From contig WGME01000003.1 in assembly GCA_016125225.1 (NCBI GenBank), positions 744,001 through 808,000 of the forward strand: a stretch of 64,000 bases of DNA. The letters run 5' to 3'. Of this stretch, positions 46,041-55,424 are shown in pieces. A program made the translations under genes and the position numbers. Every line of letters begins with the position of its first letter. Position 1 is the first letter of the stretch. Below the pieces are notes generated by a model. That model had not been told where the DNA came from and made no database searches. It saw only the letters and a program-made list of their open reading frames with translations. The DNA comes from a bacterium (GTDB lineage Bacteria > Planctomycetota > Planctomycetia > Planctomycetales > Planctomycetaceae).

Positions 46041-48962
46041 CTACTGCCAATCGAGCGTGCCCTGCCAGGCGGCCTTGAGATCTCTGATCGAACTGTCGAT
46101 CAAAGTGTTGCCATCGGTGCCAAAGACCTTGAGGCGATCATGGGCGGTAACCTCTCCCAAGGGGAGGCATGGCAAGTCTTGCCACAAGGCTTCGAAGGAC
46201 CGGGTCTGTTCCGGCGCGACTTCCACCAGAAACCGGGTGTTGCTTTCCGAGAAGAGCAGCACCTCGGGGATGTCGAGTCCGGTGGCTTCCATCATCAACG
46301 GCAGGTCGAGTTCCATTCCGTACCCCCCGGCGAAAGCCATCTCTGCGGCGGCTACGGCCAGGCCCCCTTCGCTGAGGTCGTGGCAACTGCTCACGAGTCC
46401 CTGCGAAATGGCCTGATGCAAGGCTTTGAAGATCTGGGGAGCCAAGGCCGTTTTCACTTGGGGTACAGTGCCGCCGGTGGCCCCGGTCACCAGGTTGAAA
46501 TGGCTGCCACCCATTTCCGGATGAGTTGCGCCCACGAGATAGATCATGTTCTCCGGGCGTTTCAGGTCCATCGTCACGGCCTGCTCGACGTGCTCCATCT
46601 GCCCCATGGCACTGATGAGCAGCGAGGGCGGGATCGCCACGCGCGAGGTGACTTCGCCTTGTGCATTCTTCACGGCGAATTCGTTGTTCAAACTGTCTTT
46701 GCCACTGATGAATGGCAGCCCGTAAGCGATCGCAATATCGTGGCAACCGAGGGCGGCCCGCACCAGTGACCCTAACGTTTCTGGTCGATCGGTGTTGCCC
46801 CAGCAGAAGTTATCCAGGATGGCGATGCGGCTGGGATCGGCTCCCACCGCGACGGCATTCCGCACGGCTTCATCAATGGCCGAGGCCGCCATCCAGTACG
46901 GGTCGAAATCGCCATATCGGGGGTTCATCCCGTTGGACAGCACCAGTCCACGGGAACTGGTGAGCAACGGTCGAACCACGGCAGCATCGGAGGGACCATC
47001 GCAGCCTGCTCCCACGAGCGGCTTCACCACACTGCCCGCCTGCACTTCATGATCGTACTGGCGAATGATCCAATGCTTGCTGCACACGTTCGGTGAGGCC
47101 AGGATCGCTGAGAGGACATCGTCGTAACGAGACTGCGGTGCACCGGAAAACGGAGCCGCTTCTGGTGGCTGATAGTTCGCTTCCCGAATCACGGGTGGGC
47201 GGCCATCGTGCAGGAAGGCCATTGCCACCTCGCCGACCTGCTGTGAGCCATATTTCAGCACGAGCTGCTGAGTATCGGTGAATTGTCCGATGACCGTGGC
47301 TTCCACGCCTTCCGCCGCACAAATCTGCTCGAATTCCTTCCAGTTTTCAGGAGGCACCGCGAGAACCATGCGTTCCTGAGCTTCGGAAATCCAGATTTCG
47401 GTGTAGGACAGGCCGGGATACTTGAGCGGACATTTTTCGAGCCAGACTTCCGCGCCCGAATACTCGCCCATTTCGCCGACGGCACTGCTGAACCCACCGG
47501 CACCACAATCGGTAATCGCCCGATACAAGCCGCGATCGCGGGCCTGCAGAATGACGTCCATCATCTTTTTCTCGGCGACGGCATTGCCAATCTGAACCGC
47601 ACCGGCCGATTCCGTTTCGCTTTCGTCGTCGAGTTGAATCGATGAAAACGTCGCGCCATGAATACCGTCCAGCCCGGTCCGTCCGCCGACCGACACGATG
47701 TAATCGCCGGCTGCGACCTGCTTCTCGACTCGGTCGACTGGTAACAAGGCCGCCGTGCCACAATAGACAAGCGGGTTGCCGAGGTATCGCTCATCGAAGA
47801 AGACGGCCCCATTGACAGTGGGAATGCCCATGCGGTTGCCGTAGTCGCGAACGCCAGCGACGACACCCTGGGCGACCGCTTTCGGATGCAGCACACCTTT
47901 GGGCAGAGCATCGAACGGCGTATCGGGCGGGGCAAAGCAGAAGACATCGCTGTTGCAGACCGGCTTGGCCCCGAGTCCGGTCCCCAGCGGATCGCGAATC
48001 ACGCCCCCCAACCCGGTGTTGGCTCCCCCATAGGGTTCAATCGCCGACGGATGGTTATGCGTTTCGACTTTGAAGCAGGCGTGGTAATCGTCCGTGAATT
48101 TGACGACTCCCGCGTTGTCCTGAAACACGCTGACACACCAGTCATCAGTTCCGAGTGTTTGACGAATCGTCTGTGTCGCCGCGAAGACGGTTTCCTTCAG
48201 CATGTTCTCGAAGTGCCGTTCGCCCTGTTCATCGCGGTAACGGATACGCCCTTTGAGCGTTTTGTGCGAACAGTGTTCGCTCCACGTCTGGGCAATCGTT
48301 TCGAGTTCGATGTCCGTCGGATCGCGCTGCAGGTCCACGAAATACCGCTGTACCGTCTGCATCTCGGCGAGGCTCAAATGCAGTGTTCCGGTCTCGCTGT
48401 AGGTGACGAGTTCGCCATCCGACTTGGCACGCAAGGGCACGGTCTTCAGTTCGAATTCATAAGAATGGCCGACATCCAGGGTCCGTAACCGCAAGGCATC
48501 CCGCATCACGCGTTCAATGGCCTGATTGAACAGCAACTTATCGGTGACGCGCTGCACATCGGCCGCGGACGTCGTGGCGGGAAAGCGATAAGCCCGGGCC
48601 GTGGCGACGGCGGTGACAGGAAATTCCAGATCGAGCAATGTCTTGCGGGTACTTTCCGCCGTGTTGTCGGTGACACCGGGCTTAAAGAGGACATAGATCG
48701 TCACACCGTCCGGGGCTGATGGCGATGAGGGTTCAGCCAGCACCGGGCGAATGTCGGCCTGTTCCGCGACCGGATCGACGAGCAATTTCGCAGCGGCCGC
48801 CGAAACCTGGGCCTCCGTCAGTTCCCCTTCCAGCAGAAAGAGTCGGCTGGCCACGACAGCCGTGACGGTCGCGGCTCCTAACTCACGGGCACTCAGGACG
48901 ACGCGTTCGCCTTCACGATCGACTTCACCAGACGCGGGATGAATCTCAACGGCCCACAACAT
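46041..48962 (-). CDS. purL: Phosphoribosylformylglycinamidine synthase, PurS-PurS-PurL fusion
   Basis: 973 residues. It makes FGAM from FGAR, ATP and ammonia in purine synthesis. Residues 1-80 and 85-165 each resemble Pur[21 protein letters not shown] with KLLVDPVAE; then [20 protein letters not shown] with [15 protein letters not shown]. The PurL core follows: [73 protein letters not shown]. No glutaminase domain is present at the C-terminus, so a separate PurQ must supply ammonia. ATG 48962; the upstream TTG is not needed. Convergent with the 44973 gene, 9 bases apart. Confidence 0.95.
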   Translation of the reverse strand: MLWAVEIHPASGEVDREGERVVLSARELGAATVTAVVASRLFLLEGELTEAQVSAAAAKLLVDPVAEQADIRPVLAEPSSPSAPDGVTIYVLFKPGVTDNTAESTRKTLLDLEFPVTAVATARAYRFPATTSAADVQRVTDKLLFNQAIERVMRDALRLRTLDVGHSYEFELKTVPLRAKSDGELVTYSETGTLHLSLAEMQTVQRYFVDLQRDPTDIELETIAQTWSEHCSHKTLKGRIRYRDEQGERHFENMLKETVFAATQTIRQTLGTDDWCVSVFQDNAGVVKFTDDYHACFKVETHNHPSAIEPYGGANTGLGGVIRDPLGTGLGAKPVCNSDVFCFAPPDTPFDALPKGVLHPKAVAQGVVAGVRDYGNRMGIPTVNGAVFFDERYLGNPLVYCGTAALLPVDRVEKQVAAGDYIVSVGGRTGLDGIHGATFSSIQLDDESETESAGAVQIGNAVAEKKMMDVILQARDRGLYRAITDCGAGGFSSAVGEMGEYSGAEVWLEKCPLKYPGLSYTEIWISEAQERMVLAVPPENWKEFEQICAAEGVEATVIGQFTDTQQLVLKYGSQQVGEVAMAFLHDGRPPVIREANYQPPEAAPFSGAPQSRYDDVLSAILASPNVCSKHWIIRQYDHEVQAGSVVKPLVGAGCDGPSDAAVVRPLLTSSRGLVLSNGMNPRYGDFDPYWMAASAIDEAVRNAVAVGADPSRIAILDNFCWGNTDRPETLGSLVRAALGCHDIAIAYGLPFISGKDSLNNEFAVKNAQGEVTSRVAIPPSLLISAMGQMEHVEQAVTMDLKRPENMIYLVGATHPEMGGSHFNLVTGATGGTVPQVKTALAPQIFKALHQAISQGLVSSCHDLSEGGLAVAAAEMAFAGGYGMELDLPLMMEATGLDIPEVLLFSESNTRFLVEVAPEQTRSFEALWQDLPCLPLGEVTAHDRLKVFGTDGNTLIDSSIRDLKAAWQGTLDWQ

Positions 48963-49018
48963 GCTGATCAACCTGCGATTTCAAAACGGAGTTGGAGGGA
49001 ACGGTGCGACGATTGGTG

Positions 49019-49474
49019 TCAGGCACTGATGATTGGTAGCTGCGGCAAAACGACGGCTCCCGACTTGGACTTCTTCGTGCCTTTCTTGGCCCGCCGGGGC
49101 GGCAATATTGCCTCGGCATACTCCCACACCTGCTCCGGCGTTTCGAAGTATTTGTCATAGCAGCCGTCGTTGTCGTATTCGCAATTCTCGAAAGAGTAAT
49201 CGCGGCAGATCTGCGGGCGATCTTCGTAATTCCCGCAGCGATTATCCGGAAGCAGGTACTGACAGTCGCCAAAGACCAGCAGGAACCAAGTGCCATCGTC
49301 GACAAATAAGGCCGTGCGGCCATGCATGATGTACCAGCGGCAATGATCGAAATCGTCCCAGGTCGTGGGGGTCTCGATGGGCAAGGCATAGTACCGGCAG
49401 CATTTCGCCGTGCAGTGAGCACACAGGTTTTCGCCCGGTTTCAGATCTTTGCGTTGGAATCTCTGTTTGGCCAT
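49019..49474 (-). CDS. YkgJ-type cysteine-cluster protein
   Basis: 151 residues. The N-terminal cluster LCAHCTAKCCRYYALPIE (C-X2-C-X3-CC) and the later CQYLLPDNRCGNYEDRPQIC and FENCEYDNDGC match the YkgJ / UPF0153 zinc- or iron-binding family. Function is unsettled. A Lys-rich patch near the end (RRAKKGTKKSKSG) may bind nucleic acid. It lies 38 bases downstream of the DUF1015 gene and 56 bases upstream of purL, all on the minus strand, suggesting a shared transcript. Confidence 0.9.
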   Translation of the reverse strand: MAKQRFQRKDLKPGENLCAHCTAKCCRYYALPIETPTTWDDFDHCRWYIMHGRTALFVDDGTWFLLVFGDCQYLLPDNRCGNYEDRPQICRDYSFENCEYDNDGCYDKYFETPEQVWEYAEAILPPRRAKKGTKKSKSGAVVLPQLPIISA

Positions 49475-49512
49475 CGGTTTCCGTCCCTCTTCGAAGTTCC
49501 ACTTCGATCGAA

Positions 49513-50832
49513 TCAGCCCGCGCGATCTTCCAGACTGTAGAAGACTAACCCGGTGAGCAACTTGGGATAAAAGTAGGTGCTCTTCGGGGGCATCGTTTCG
49601 TGACCACCAGCGATCATTTCGACATCATCGATACTGGCTGGTTGTACGAGGCAACCGAGTTGTGCCTCATTCGCCTGCAAGGCCGCGGAGACTTCTTCCC
49701 ATTGATGCACATACCGGCATTGGGGTTGAGCCTGCGGGAACCGACGCGGCAACAGGTCTTCAAGCACCAGTTTATGGAGTTGGCTGACCCCCAGACTGCG
49801 CCAGGCTTCACTTTTGTCAGGAGCCAATTCGGGCATGCGGCGCGGATCGACCAACCGGGCGAACAACCAGCCCCCATCGGCCGCACTGCCAAAACCAAAG
49901 GCAGACTGGGAACCATCAGCGGTCACCATGTCCCAGGTGTCACGAGCGGCGGATTCACCGACGCCCATGAATTCCAACTCAAAATACTCATCCAGCGCGT
50001 GCTTGAGTTCCTGTGTGGTGATGGTCGGTAATCCACTGACCAGACGATGCGTCGGCAGAACCTGTAAGCCCGGGTCCTGCATTCCCACCAGATGCATCAT
50101 CACGAAATTCGCGGGATCATACTCGCCATTCAGACGGCCCTGCTGCTGCAGTTCGCGGCGATAGTTCAATCCGGTTTCATAGCGATGGTGCCCATCGGCA
50201 ATGAAAACCGAGCGTTCCCGCATGGCGGCACGGACCGAGTTGATCACGGCGGAATCACTGACGGGCCACAGGCGGTGAATGACGCCGAGATGATCAGTGG
50301 CCTGCAGCGGGGTCAAGGTGATACAGGCATCGGACAGTCGCTGCTGCACCTCTTGCTGGCTATCGGGATAGAGTCCAAAGATCGGGGAGAGATTGGCTTT
50401 GCACGCTTGAAACAATGCCAGCCGGTCGGCCTTCGGTCCGGAGAGTGTCTGCTCGTGCGGGAAGATCGAACCCGCGCCGAATTCTTCCAGACGCACCCGG
50501 CCCAGGAATCCCTGCCGAGTGAATTCCTGCCCTTCCCACGTAAAAGTTTGGGAGTAGACATAAAGCAGGTCGTCCGGGTCCTGCCGTAAGACTCCGTCGA
50601 TCCGCCAGTGCTTCCAGAAGGACGCGGCACGACGGTAACGATCGTTACTATCGGCATCACCGGGTTCGGCGCGATTCAGTTCCAGGCGGATGACGTTGCA
50701 GGGGTGCCGCTTGTACAACTCGGTTTGAAAGTTTGGGTCGATGACGTCGTAGGGCGGGCAGAGGACGTCTGACAGATCTCCCACTTGCGAGAGATCGTAA
50801 CGCCAACCGCGAAAAGGAGATACATCGACCAT
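49513..50832 (-). CDS. DUF1015 family protein
   Basis: 439 residues, the family length. Characteristic motifs: VDVSPFRGWRYDLSQVGDLS, VLCPPYDVID, YVYSQTFTWEGQEFTRQGFL, IFPHEQTLSGPKADRLALFQ and VFIADGHHRYETGLNYRRE. The ADGHHRY motif is invariant in DUF1015 and looks like an active site; some members have been linked to serine-kinase-type (SerK) chemistry, but this one cannot be assigned. ATG 50832 begins at the conserved N-terminus. First gene of a likely DUF1015-YkgJ-purL unit. Confidence 0.94.
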   Translation of the reverse strand: MVDVSPFRGWRYDLSQVGDLSDVLCPPYDVIDPNFQTELYKRHPCNVIRLELNRAEPGDADSNDRYRRAASFWKHWRIDGVLRQDPDDLLYVYSQTFTWEGQEFTRQGFLGRVRLEEFGAGSIFPHEQTLSGPKADRLALFQACKANLSPIFGLYPDSQQEVQQRLSDACITLTPLQATDHLGVIHRLWPVSDSAVINSVRAAMRERSVFIADGHHRYETGLNYRRELQQQGRLNGEYDPANFVMMHLVGMQDPGLQVLPTHRLVSGLPTITTQELKHALDEYFELEFMGVGESAARDTWDMVTADGSQSAFGFGSAADGGWLFARLVDPRRMPELAPDKSEAWRSLGVSQLHKLVLEDLLPRRFPQAQPQCRYVHQWEEVSAALQANEAQLGCLVQPASIDDVEMIAGGHETMPPKSTYFYPKLLTGLVFYSLEDRAG

Positions 50833-51114
50833 GCTGACTCGGTTTTCTGGGCAGATCACCTCCCGGAGTGACTTTCAAACCGTGGCGCCTGTCCCGGTTG
50901 GCAGTTTACCAAGGTGGCACAGGAAACTCACTCGTGTACGGAGAAGATGCGAAGAAGTCCCCCGACGAGACCGCGCCGGAGTTGCAAAACCACCCCGTTT
51001 CGACTCTGCTTAGGCGTTCAAAATGGCACGTCCGCCTGTCATGGGGGGATGTGAGGGCTGGGATTCTTTCCAGGCAGTGGGTGTCTGGCAGGAACCTCAC
51101 GAGAGTCAGCAACG

Positions 51115-52428
51115 GTGACGGTATCTGTGAACGATCGCGAAGTAGTCATAACAGGTATTGGTGCGGTCAGTCCCTTCGGAATGGGGATCGATGCCCTGTG
51201 GGAAGGGGTGTCTCAACAACGCTCCGGGATTCGCCATACCACTCTGTACGCTGGATTAGCCTCTCCCGATCAGGCGGGGGGCGAAGTCCGGGAATTTACC
51301 GATGAGTCGGCCCGCAAGGTTTATCTCAAAGACCATCGCAAGAACCTCAAGGCCATGTGCCGCGAGATTCAACTCGGCGTCTGCTCGGCCTCGCTGGCGT
51401 TGCAGAACTCCGGTCTCGATCTGAAGACCATCGATCATGAACGGTTGGGGGTCGAGTTTGGTGCCAACTTAATGCTGAGCACCCCCATGACTCTCAGCCC
51501 CTCGGTGAAAGCCTGTTCGACCACCGATTCGCACGAATTTCATTTCGAACAATGGGGTCCGTTGGGTTTCGAGCAGATGGAGCCCTTGTGGCTGCTGCGC
51601 TACCTCCCCAATATGCCAGCCTGCCATATCAGCATTGCCTCGGATGCCCGTGGCCCGAGCAATTCGCTGACCCTCGATGACTCGGCCTGCAATGTCTGCA
51701 TCGGGGAAGCCAGCCGGATCATCCTGCGGAATGCCGCTGATATGATGATCACCGGCAGTACGGGCACTTCGCTGCATCCGCTGAAAACGCTGCATCTGGC
51801 GTTGTGGGATGAAATGGCCACCTCGCCCACCGAACCGGAACGTCGGGCCCGTCCCTTCGACCGTGATCGCAACGGCAAGGTGCCAGCAGAAGGGGCCTGC
51901 AGCCTGATTCTGGAAGACCGCCAGCATGCCGATGCCCGCCAGGCCCGCATCTGGGGTCGGGTGCTGGGAACGGGTGCCTCGACGGTGACTGACCGCCAGG
52001 GCAAACCCCTCTTCCGCAAGGCCTTGGCTCAGGCCATGCGGGCTGCCCTCAAGTCCGCGGGTGTGGCTCCCGAAGAGATTGGCCATCTCAATGCTCATGG
52101 GGTCGGCTTGAAAGAGACCGATCTGCAGGAAGCTTTCGCCATTCACGATGTGTTCGGTGAACTGGCGACCCGTGTTCCCGTCACCGCGATCAAGAGTTTC
52201 CTGGGTTCCGCTGGAGCGGGATCGGGTTCGTTGGAAATTGCAGCATCTTTAATTGCCTTGTCGCATGGGGTAATTCCTGCCACGCTCAACTATGAGAACC
52301 CCGATCCCGATATGCCCAAGCTGAACATCGTCACTGGTGAACCCCGGGCGGTGGCCAACAAGGTCTTCCTCAGCATCAACGTGACGCGGTTAGGGCAAGC
52401 GAGCGCTTCGGTCATCGAAGCCGTTTAA
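51115..52428 (+). CDS. Beta-ketoacyl synthase family protein lacking one catalytic His
   Basis: 437 residues of the FabF-type thiolase fold: VVITGIGAVSPFGMGIDALW at the N-terminus, nucleophile-type Cys192 in LDDSACNVCIGEASRI, first His328 in HLNAHGVGLKETD and Lys360 in AIKSFLGSAGAGSGSLE. FabF enzymes have GH after KSxx, where this protein has Gly-Ser365, so the second catalytic histidine is missing. It could be a divergent condensing enzyme, an acyl-transfer protein or a chain-length-factor-like partner. No acyl carrier protein or other lipid gene is adjacent. GTG start at 51115. mutL follows after 45 bases. Confidence 0.88.
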   Translation: MTVSVNDREVVITGIGAVSPFGMGIDALWEGVSQQRSGIRHTTLYAGLASPDQAGGEVREFTDESARKVYLKDHRKNLKAMCREIQLGVCSASLALQNSGLDLKTIDHERLGVEFGANLMLSTPMTLSPSVKACSTTDSHEFHFEQWGPLGFEQMEPLWLLRYLPNMPACHISIASDARGPSNSLTLDDSACNVCIGEASRIILRNAADMMITGSTGTSLHPLKTLHLALWDEMATSPTEPERRARPFDRDRNGKVPAEGACSLILEDRQHADARQARIWGRVLGTGASTVTDRQGKPLFRKALAQAMRAALKSAGVAPEEIGHLNAHGVGLKETDLQEAFAIHDVFGELATRVPVTAIKSFLGSAGAGSGSLEIAASLIALSHGVIPATLNYENPDPDMPKLNIVTGEPRAVANKVFLSINVTRLGQASASVIEAV

Positions 52429-52473
52429 CGCTGGCAGATCCCAACGGACCCGCCAGCAGGATGCAACACGGCG

Positions 52474-54357
52474 ATGCCTCGAATTCAAGCTCTGTCACCA
52501 TCGGTTATCAATAAGATCGCCGCGGGCGAGGTTATCGAACGCCCGGCCAGCGCGGTGAAAGAGCTTCTCGAGAACAGCATTGATGCCCTGGCGACCCACA
52601 TTGAAGTCGATGTCGTCGCCGGGGGAATGGAACTGCTGCGGATCGTCGATGATGGCGAGGGCATTCATCCCGACGACTTGCCGCTGGCCATCGCCAGTCA
52701 TGCCACCAGCAAAATCAGGGCGGCAGACGATCTGTTTGATGTCCACACGTTCGGATTCCGCGGCGAAGCCCTCGCCTCAATCGCCGAAGTGAGCCGTTTC
52801 CGTATCCGCAGTCGCCAGGCCGACCAATCTCATGGCTCGGAACTCGAAGTAGTGCATGGTGTCGCCGAACCACAACGCGAATGTGGTTGCCCCTTTGGCA
52901 CAGCCATCGAGATTCGCAACCTCTTTGAGAACGTACCGGTCCGTCGCAAGTTTCTGAAATCGGCGTCGACCGAATTCGGGCACATCTCCGAACAATTCAC
53001 GCGCATGGCGATTGCTCATCCGCGACTGCACATGGTACTCCGGCACAATGACCGGGTGGTTTATCAGTTGCCACCGGTCGATCGTCCACTGGACCGTTTG
53101 CGCGTCTTCTACGGCGACGATCTCGTCGAACAACTCATTCGCATCGAGTCAGAAGTGGGCGGCGTGAAGCTGTGGGGCTATGTCGGCCATCCCAGCGTCA
53201 GCAAGGCGACGCGGAAGCAGCAATACCTCTTTCTAAACGGCCGTTGGATTCAGGATCGCACCCTGCAGCACGCTTTGACGGAAGCCTACCGTGGCTTGTT
53301 GATGGTGGGGCGTCAACCGGTCGCTTTCCTGTTCTTCGAATTGCCGACCGACCGTGTCGATGTGAATGTGCATCCCACCAAGTCGGAAGTTCGCTTCCAG
53401 GATGCTCAGCCATTGTTTCGACAGTTGCTGGCCGCGTTACGCAGCAAGTTCCTGTCACTCGACTTGCAAAGCCGACTGACATTACCGACATCGACGACCA
53501 CGCCCGGCTTGAGCCTGACTCCGTCTCACGTAGCCAGACCTTCCGAAGCCCAGCGGCAATTGGAAACGGAATTCGCGGCCTGGACGACTGCTCGTTTAGC
53601 CAACTGGTCCCCCGAAGAACCAGCGACGCTCACCGATGCCGCTGATCGGGGTTTGGAAGAGCTATCGGCACCCATTGTCGAAACCTGGGACACGGAGCCA
53701 ACTTCCCCCGGCATCCCACATGCCACCTCGATCATGCCGGCCACGGATGTGGTGGCCCAAACTGCGTCATCGACGACTTCACTTGGTCATTCCGCCCGCG
53801 CGATGCAGGTGCATGATTGTTACATCGTGGTGGAAACGGAAGAGGGGCTGACGGTCATCGATCAGCATGCCCTGCACGAGCGCATCTTGTATGAGCAGTT
53901 TCGCGAGCGGGTCCTGTCCGGAGTGGTCGAAGCCCAGCGGCTACTCATGCCTCTGCCGATTGAACTCTCCGCGAAAGAAGCCGGTCTGGTTCTCGAGCAG
54001 GCGGAGATGCTCAATCGGCTGGGCATTGGCGTCGAGGAGTTCGGTAAAGATACGGTCCTGCTGACGAAGCACCCGGTATTGCTCCGTCAGCACGATCTTG
54101 CGGCATTAGTCCGCGATGTCGCTGAGAAGCTGGACGGCCCGGCCCCGAACCGCCGCGACCTGCTCGACGAACTGTTGCACATGATGTCGTGCAAAGCCGC
54201 AGTCAAAGCGGGGCAACGGTTATCGTCGGAGGAGATCGATGCACTCCTCACGCAACGGCATCTGGTCGACGATGCCCACCATTGCCCACATGGCCGGCCG
54301 ACAGCGCTCAAGCTCAGCCGGGCCGAACTCGATCGCCAGTTCGGCCGACTGGGATAA
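52474..54357 (+). CDS. mutL: DNA mismatch repair protein MutL, endonuclease type
   Basis: 627 residues. GHKL ATPase N-terminus: NKIAAGEVIERPASAVKELL, IVDDGEGIHPDDLPLA, FGFRGEALASIAEVSRFR. The middle linker (about 340-430) is low complexity. The C-terminal domain has IDQHALHERILYEQF, fitting the DQHA(X)2E(X)4E metal-dependent nicking motif, plus HMMSCKAAVKAGQRLS and HCPHGRPTALKLS. MutL couples MutS mismatch recognition to strand excision; endonuclease-type MutL does not need MutH. mutS is not in the window. Convergent with the gene at 54370, 12 bases apart. Confidence 0.97.
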   Translation: MPRIQALSPSVINKIAAGEVIERPASAVKELLENSIDALATHIEVDVVAGGMELLRIVDDGEGIHPDDLPLAIASHATSKIRAADDLFDVHTFGFRGEALASIAEVSRFRIRSRQADQSHGSELEVVHGVAEPQRECGCPFGTAIEIRNLFENVPVRRKFLKSASTEFGHISEQFTRMAIAHPRLHMVLRHNDRVVYQLPPVDRPLDRLRVFYGDDLVEQLIRIESEVGGVKLWGYVGHPSVSKATRKQQYLFLNGRWIQDRTLQHALTEAYRGLLMVGRQPVAFLFFELPTDRVDVNVHPTKSEVRFQDAQPLFRQLLAALRSKFLSLDLQSRLTLPTSTTTPGLSLTPSHVARPSEAQRQLETEFAAWTTARLANWSPEEPATLTDAADRGLEELSAPIVETWDTEPTSPGIPHATSIMPATDVVAQTASSTTSLGHSARAMQVHDCYIVVETEEGLTVIDQHALHERILYEQFRERVLSGVVEAQRLLMPLPIELSAKEAGLVLEQAEMLNRLGIGVEEFGKDTVLLTKHPVLLRQHDLAALVRDVAEKLDGPAPNRRDLLDELLHMMSCKAAVKAGQRLSSEEIDALLTQRHLVDDAHHCPHGRPTALKLSRAELDRQFGRLG

Positions 54358-54369
54358 GAACGCGCGTTG

Positions 54370-55272
54370 TTACGCGCCATAACCCGCGAAGATTTTGTCC
54401 ATCCGCTCGGAAACTTCGGTCAGACGGGCGCGGTCGCCGCCGCGGACTTCGGCGGTGGCCCAGCCACTGAAGCCGATGTCTTTGAGGGCGGCCATCACCG
54501 CTGGCCAGTCGCAGCCATCTTCGCCGTCACCAATCTCGGCACGGAAGCCCTTGCCTACGCCTTCATCGTTGGCGATCTTGCGGCTGTATTCCTTGATGTC
54601 GAGCTTGCCGATGCGATGGCCGAGTGTGCGAATCCATTGTTCCGGCCAGCCATAACGGACAACGTTGCCGACGTCGAAGTACACTCCCACCAGCGGGCTT
54701 TCGAATTCATCGATGTACTTGGCATATTCCAACGGGCTCAACAGAAAGTTGTTCCACACGTTCTCAAAGAGAATGCGGATGTTGAGTTCCTGGGCCAAGG
54801 GCAAGGCTTTGCGGATTTCTGCCTGAGATCGCGTGTAGGCATCGGCATAAGAGACTTGCTTGCTGACCACGGCAGGAACCAGCAAGACCGAGGTGCCCCC
54901 GTAGGCATGGCTATCGCGAATGGCGGTCTTCAGGCCTTCCAGACCTGCTTCGCGGACTGCAGGATCGGGCGAGGACAACGGCTGCCCCCAATGAACCCAA
55001 TCGACCACACCATGCACCACTAAGCCGGAGGCTTTTTGTGCGGCATTCACTTCGTCATGGTCGGCAGCACGATCGATATCGACTCCTTCGAAACCGATCT
55101 CTTTCAGCATCTGGAACTTTTCGACCAGCGGGGCATTGCCCCCCACCATGCCGAGTTTCACGGCTTTATGGAGCTTCAACGGGGCCTTTTCAGCGGCGTG
55201 AGTCATGGGGGCTCCGAGCATCGCAGCACCGGCAGCAAGGCCGGTCACCTGCAGAAAATCGCGGCGATTCAT
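54370..55272 (-). CDS. Tat-exported sugar phosphate isomerase/epimerase family protein
   Basis: 300 residues. The start MNRRDFLQVTGLAAGAAMLG is a twin-arginine signal. The TIM-barrel body has KLGMVGGNAPLVEKFQMLKE, IGFEGVDIDRAADHDEVN, ILFENVWNNFLLSPLEYAKY, VGVYFDVGNVVRYGWPEQW and FSGWATAEVRGGD. These keep the metal-site Glu, Asp, His/Glu pattern of the xylose isomerase-like family. Such exported members are common in planctomycetes and are thought to act on sugars in the periplasm; substrate unknown. Divergent from the Tat-exported oxidoreductase at 55425, with which it probably shares a role. Confidence 0.9.
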   Translation of the reverse strand: MNRRDFLQVTGLAAGAAMLGAPMTHAAEKAPLKLHKAVKLGMVGGNAPLVEKFQMLKEIGFEGVDIDRAADHDEVNAAQKASGLVVHGVVDWVHWGQPLSSPDPAVREAGLEGLKTAIRDSHAYGGTSVLLVPAVVSKQVSYADAYTRSQAEIRKALPLAQELNIRILFENVWNNFLLSPLEYAKYIDEFESPLVGVYFDVGNVVRYGWPEQWIRTLGHRIGKLDIKEYSRKIANDEGVGKGFRAEIGDGEDGCDWPAVMAALKDIGFSGWATAEVRGGDRARLTEVSERMDKIFAGYGA

Positions 55273-55424
55273 GAGAGTTTGTTCCTACAGCGGTGGTACA
55301 CCACTTGACAGATGCTAACCTGATTTTTCGAGGCGGCGAACTCGCATCAGGTCTCTGGCATAGGTAACATACCCAGTGCGCTGTGACAACTCACTCCCTC
55401 CTCAACCGTTGGATCAGTTTTGCC

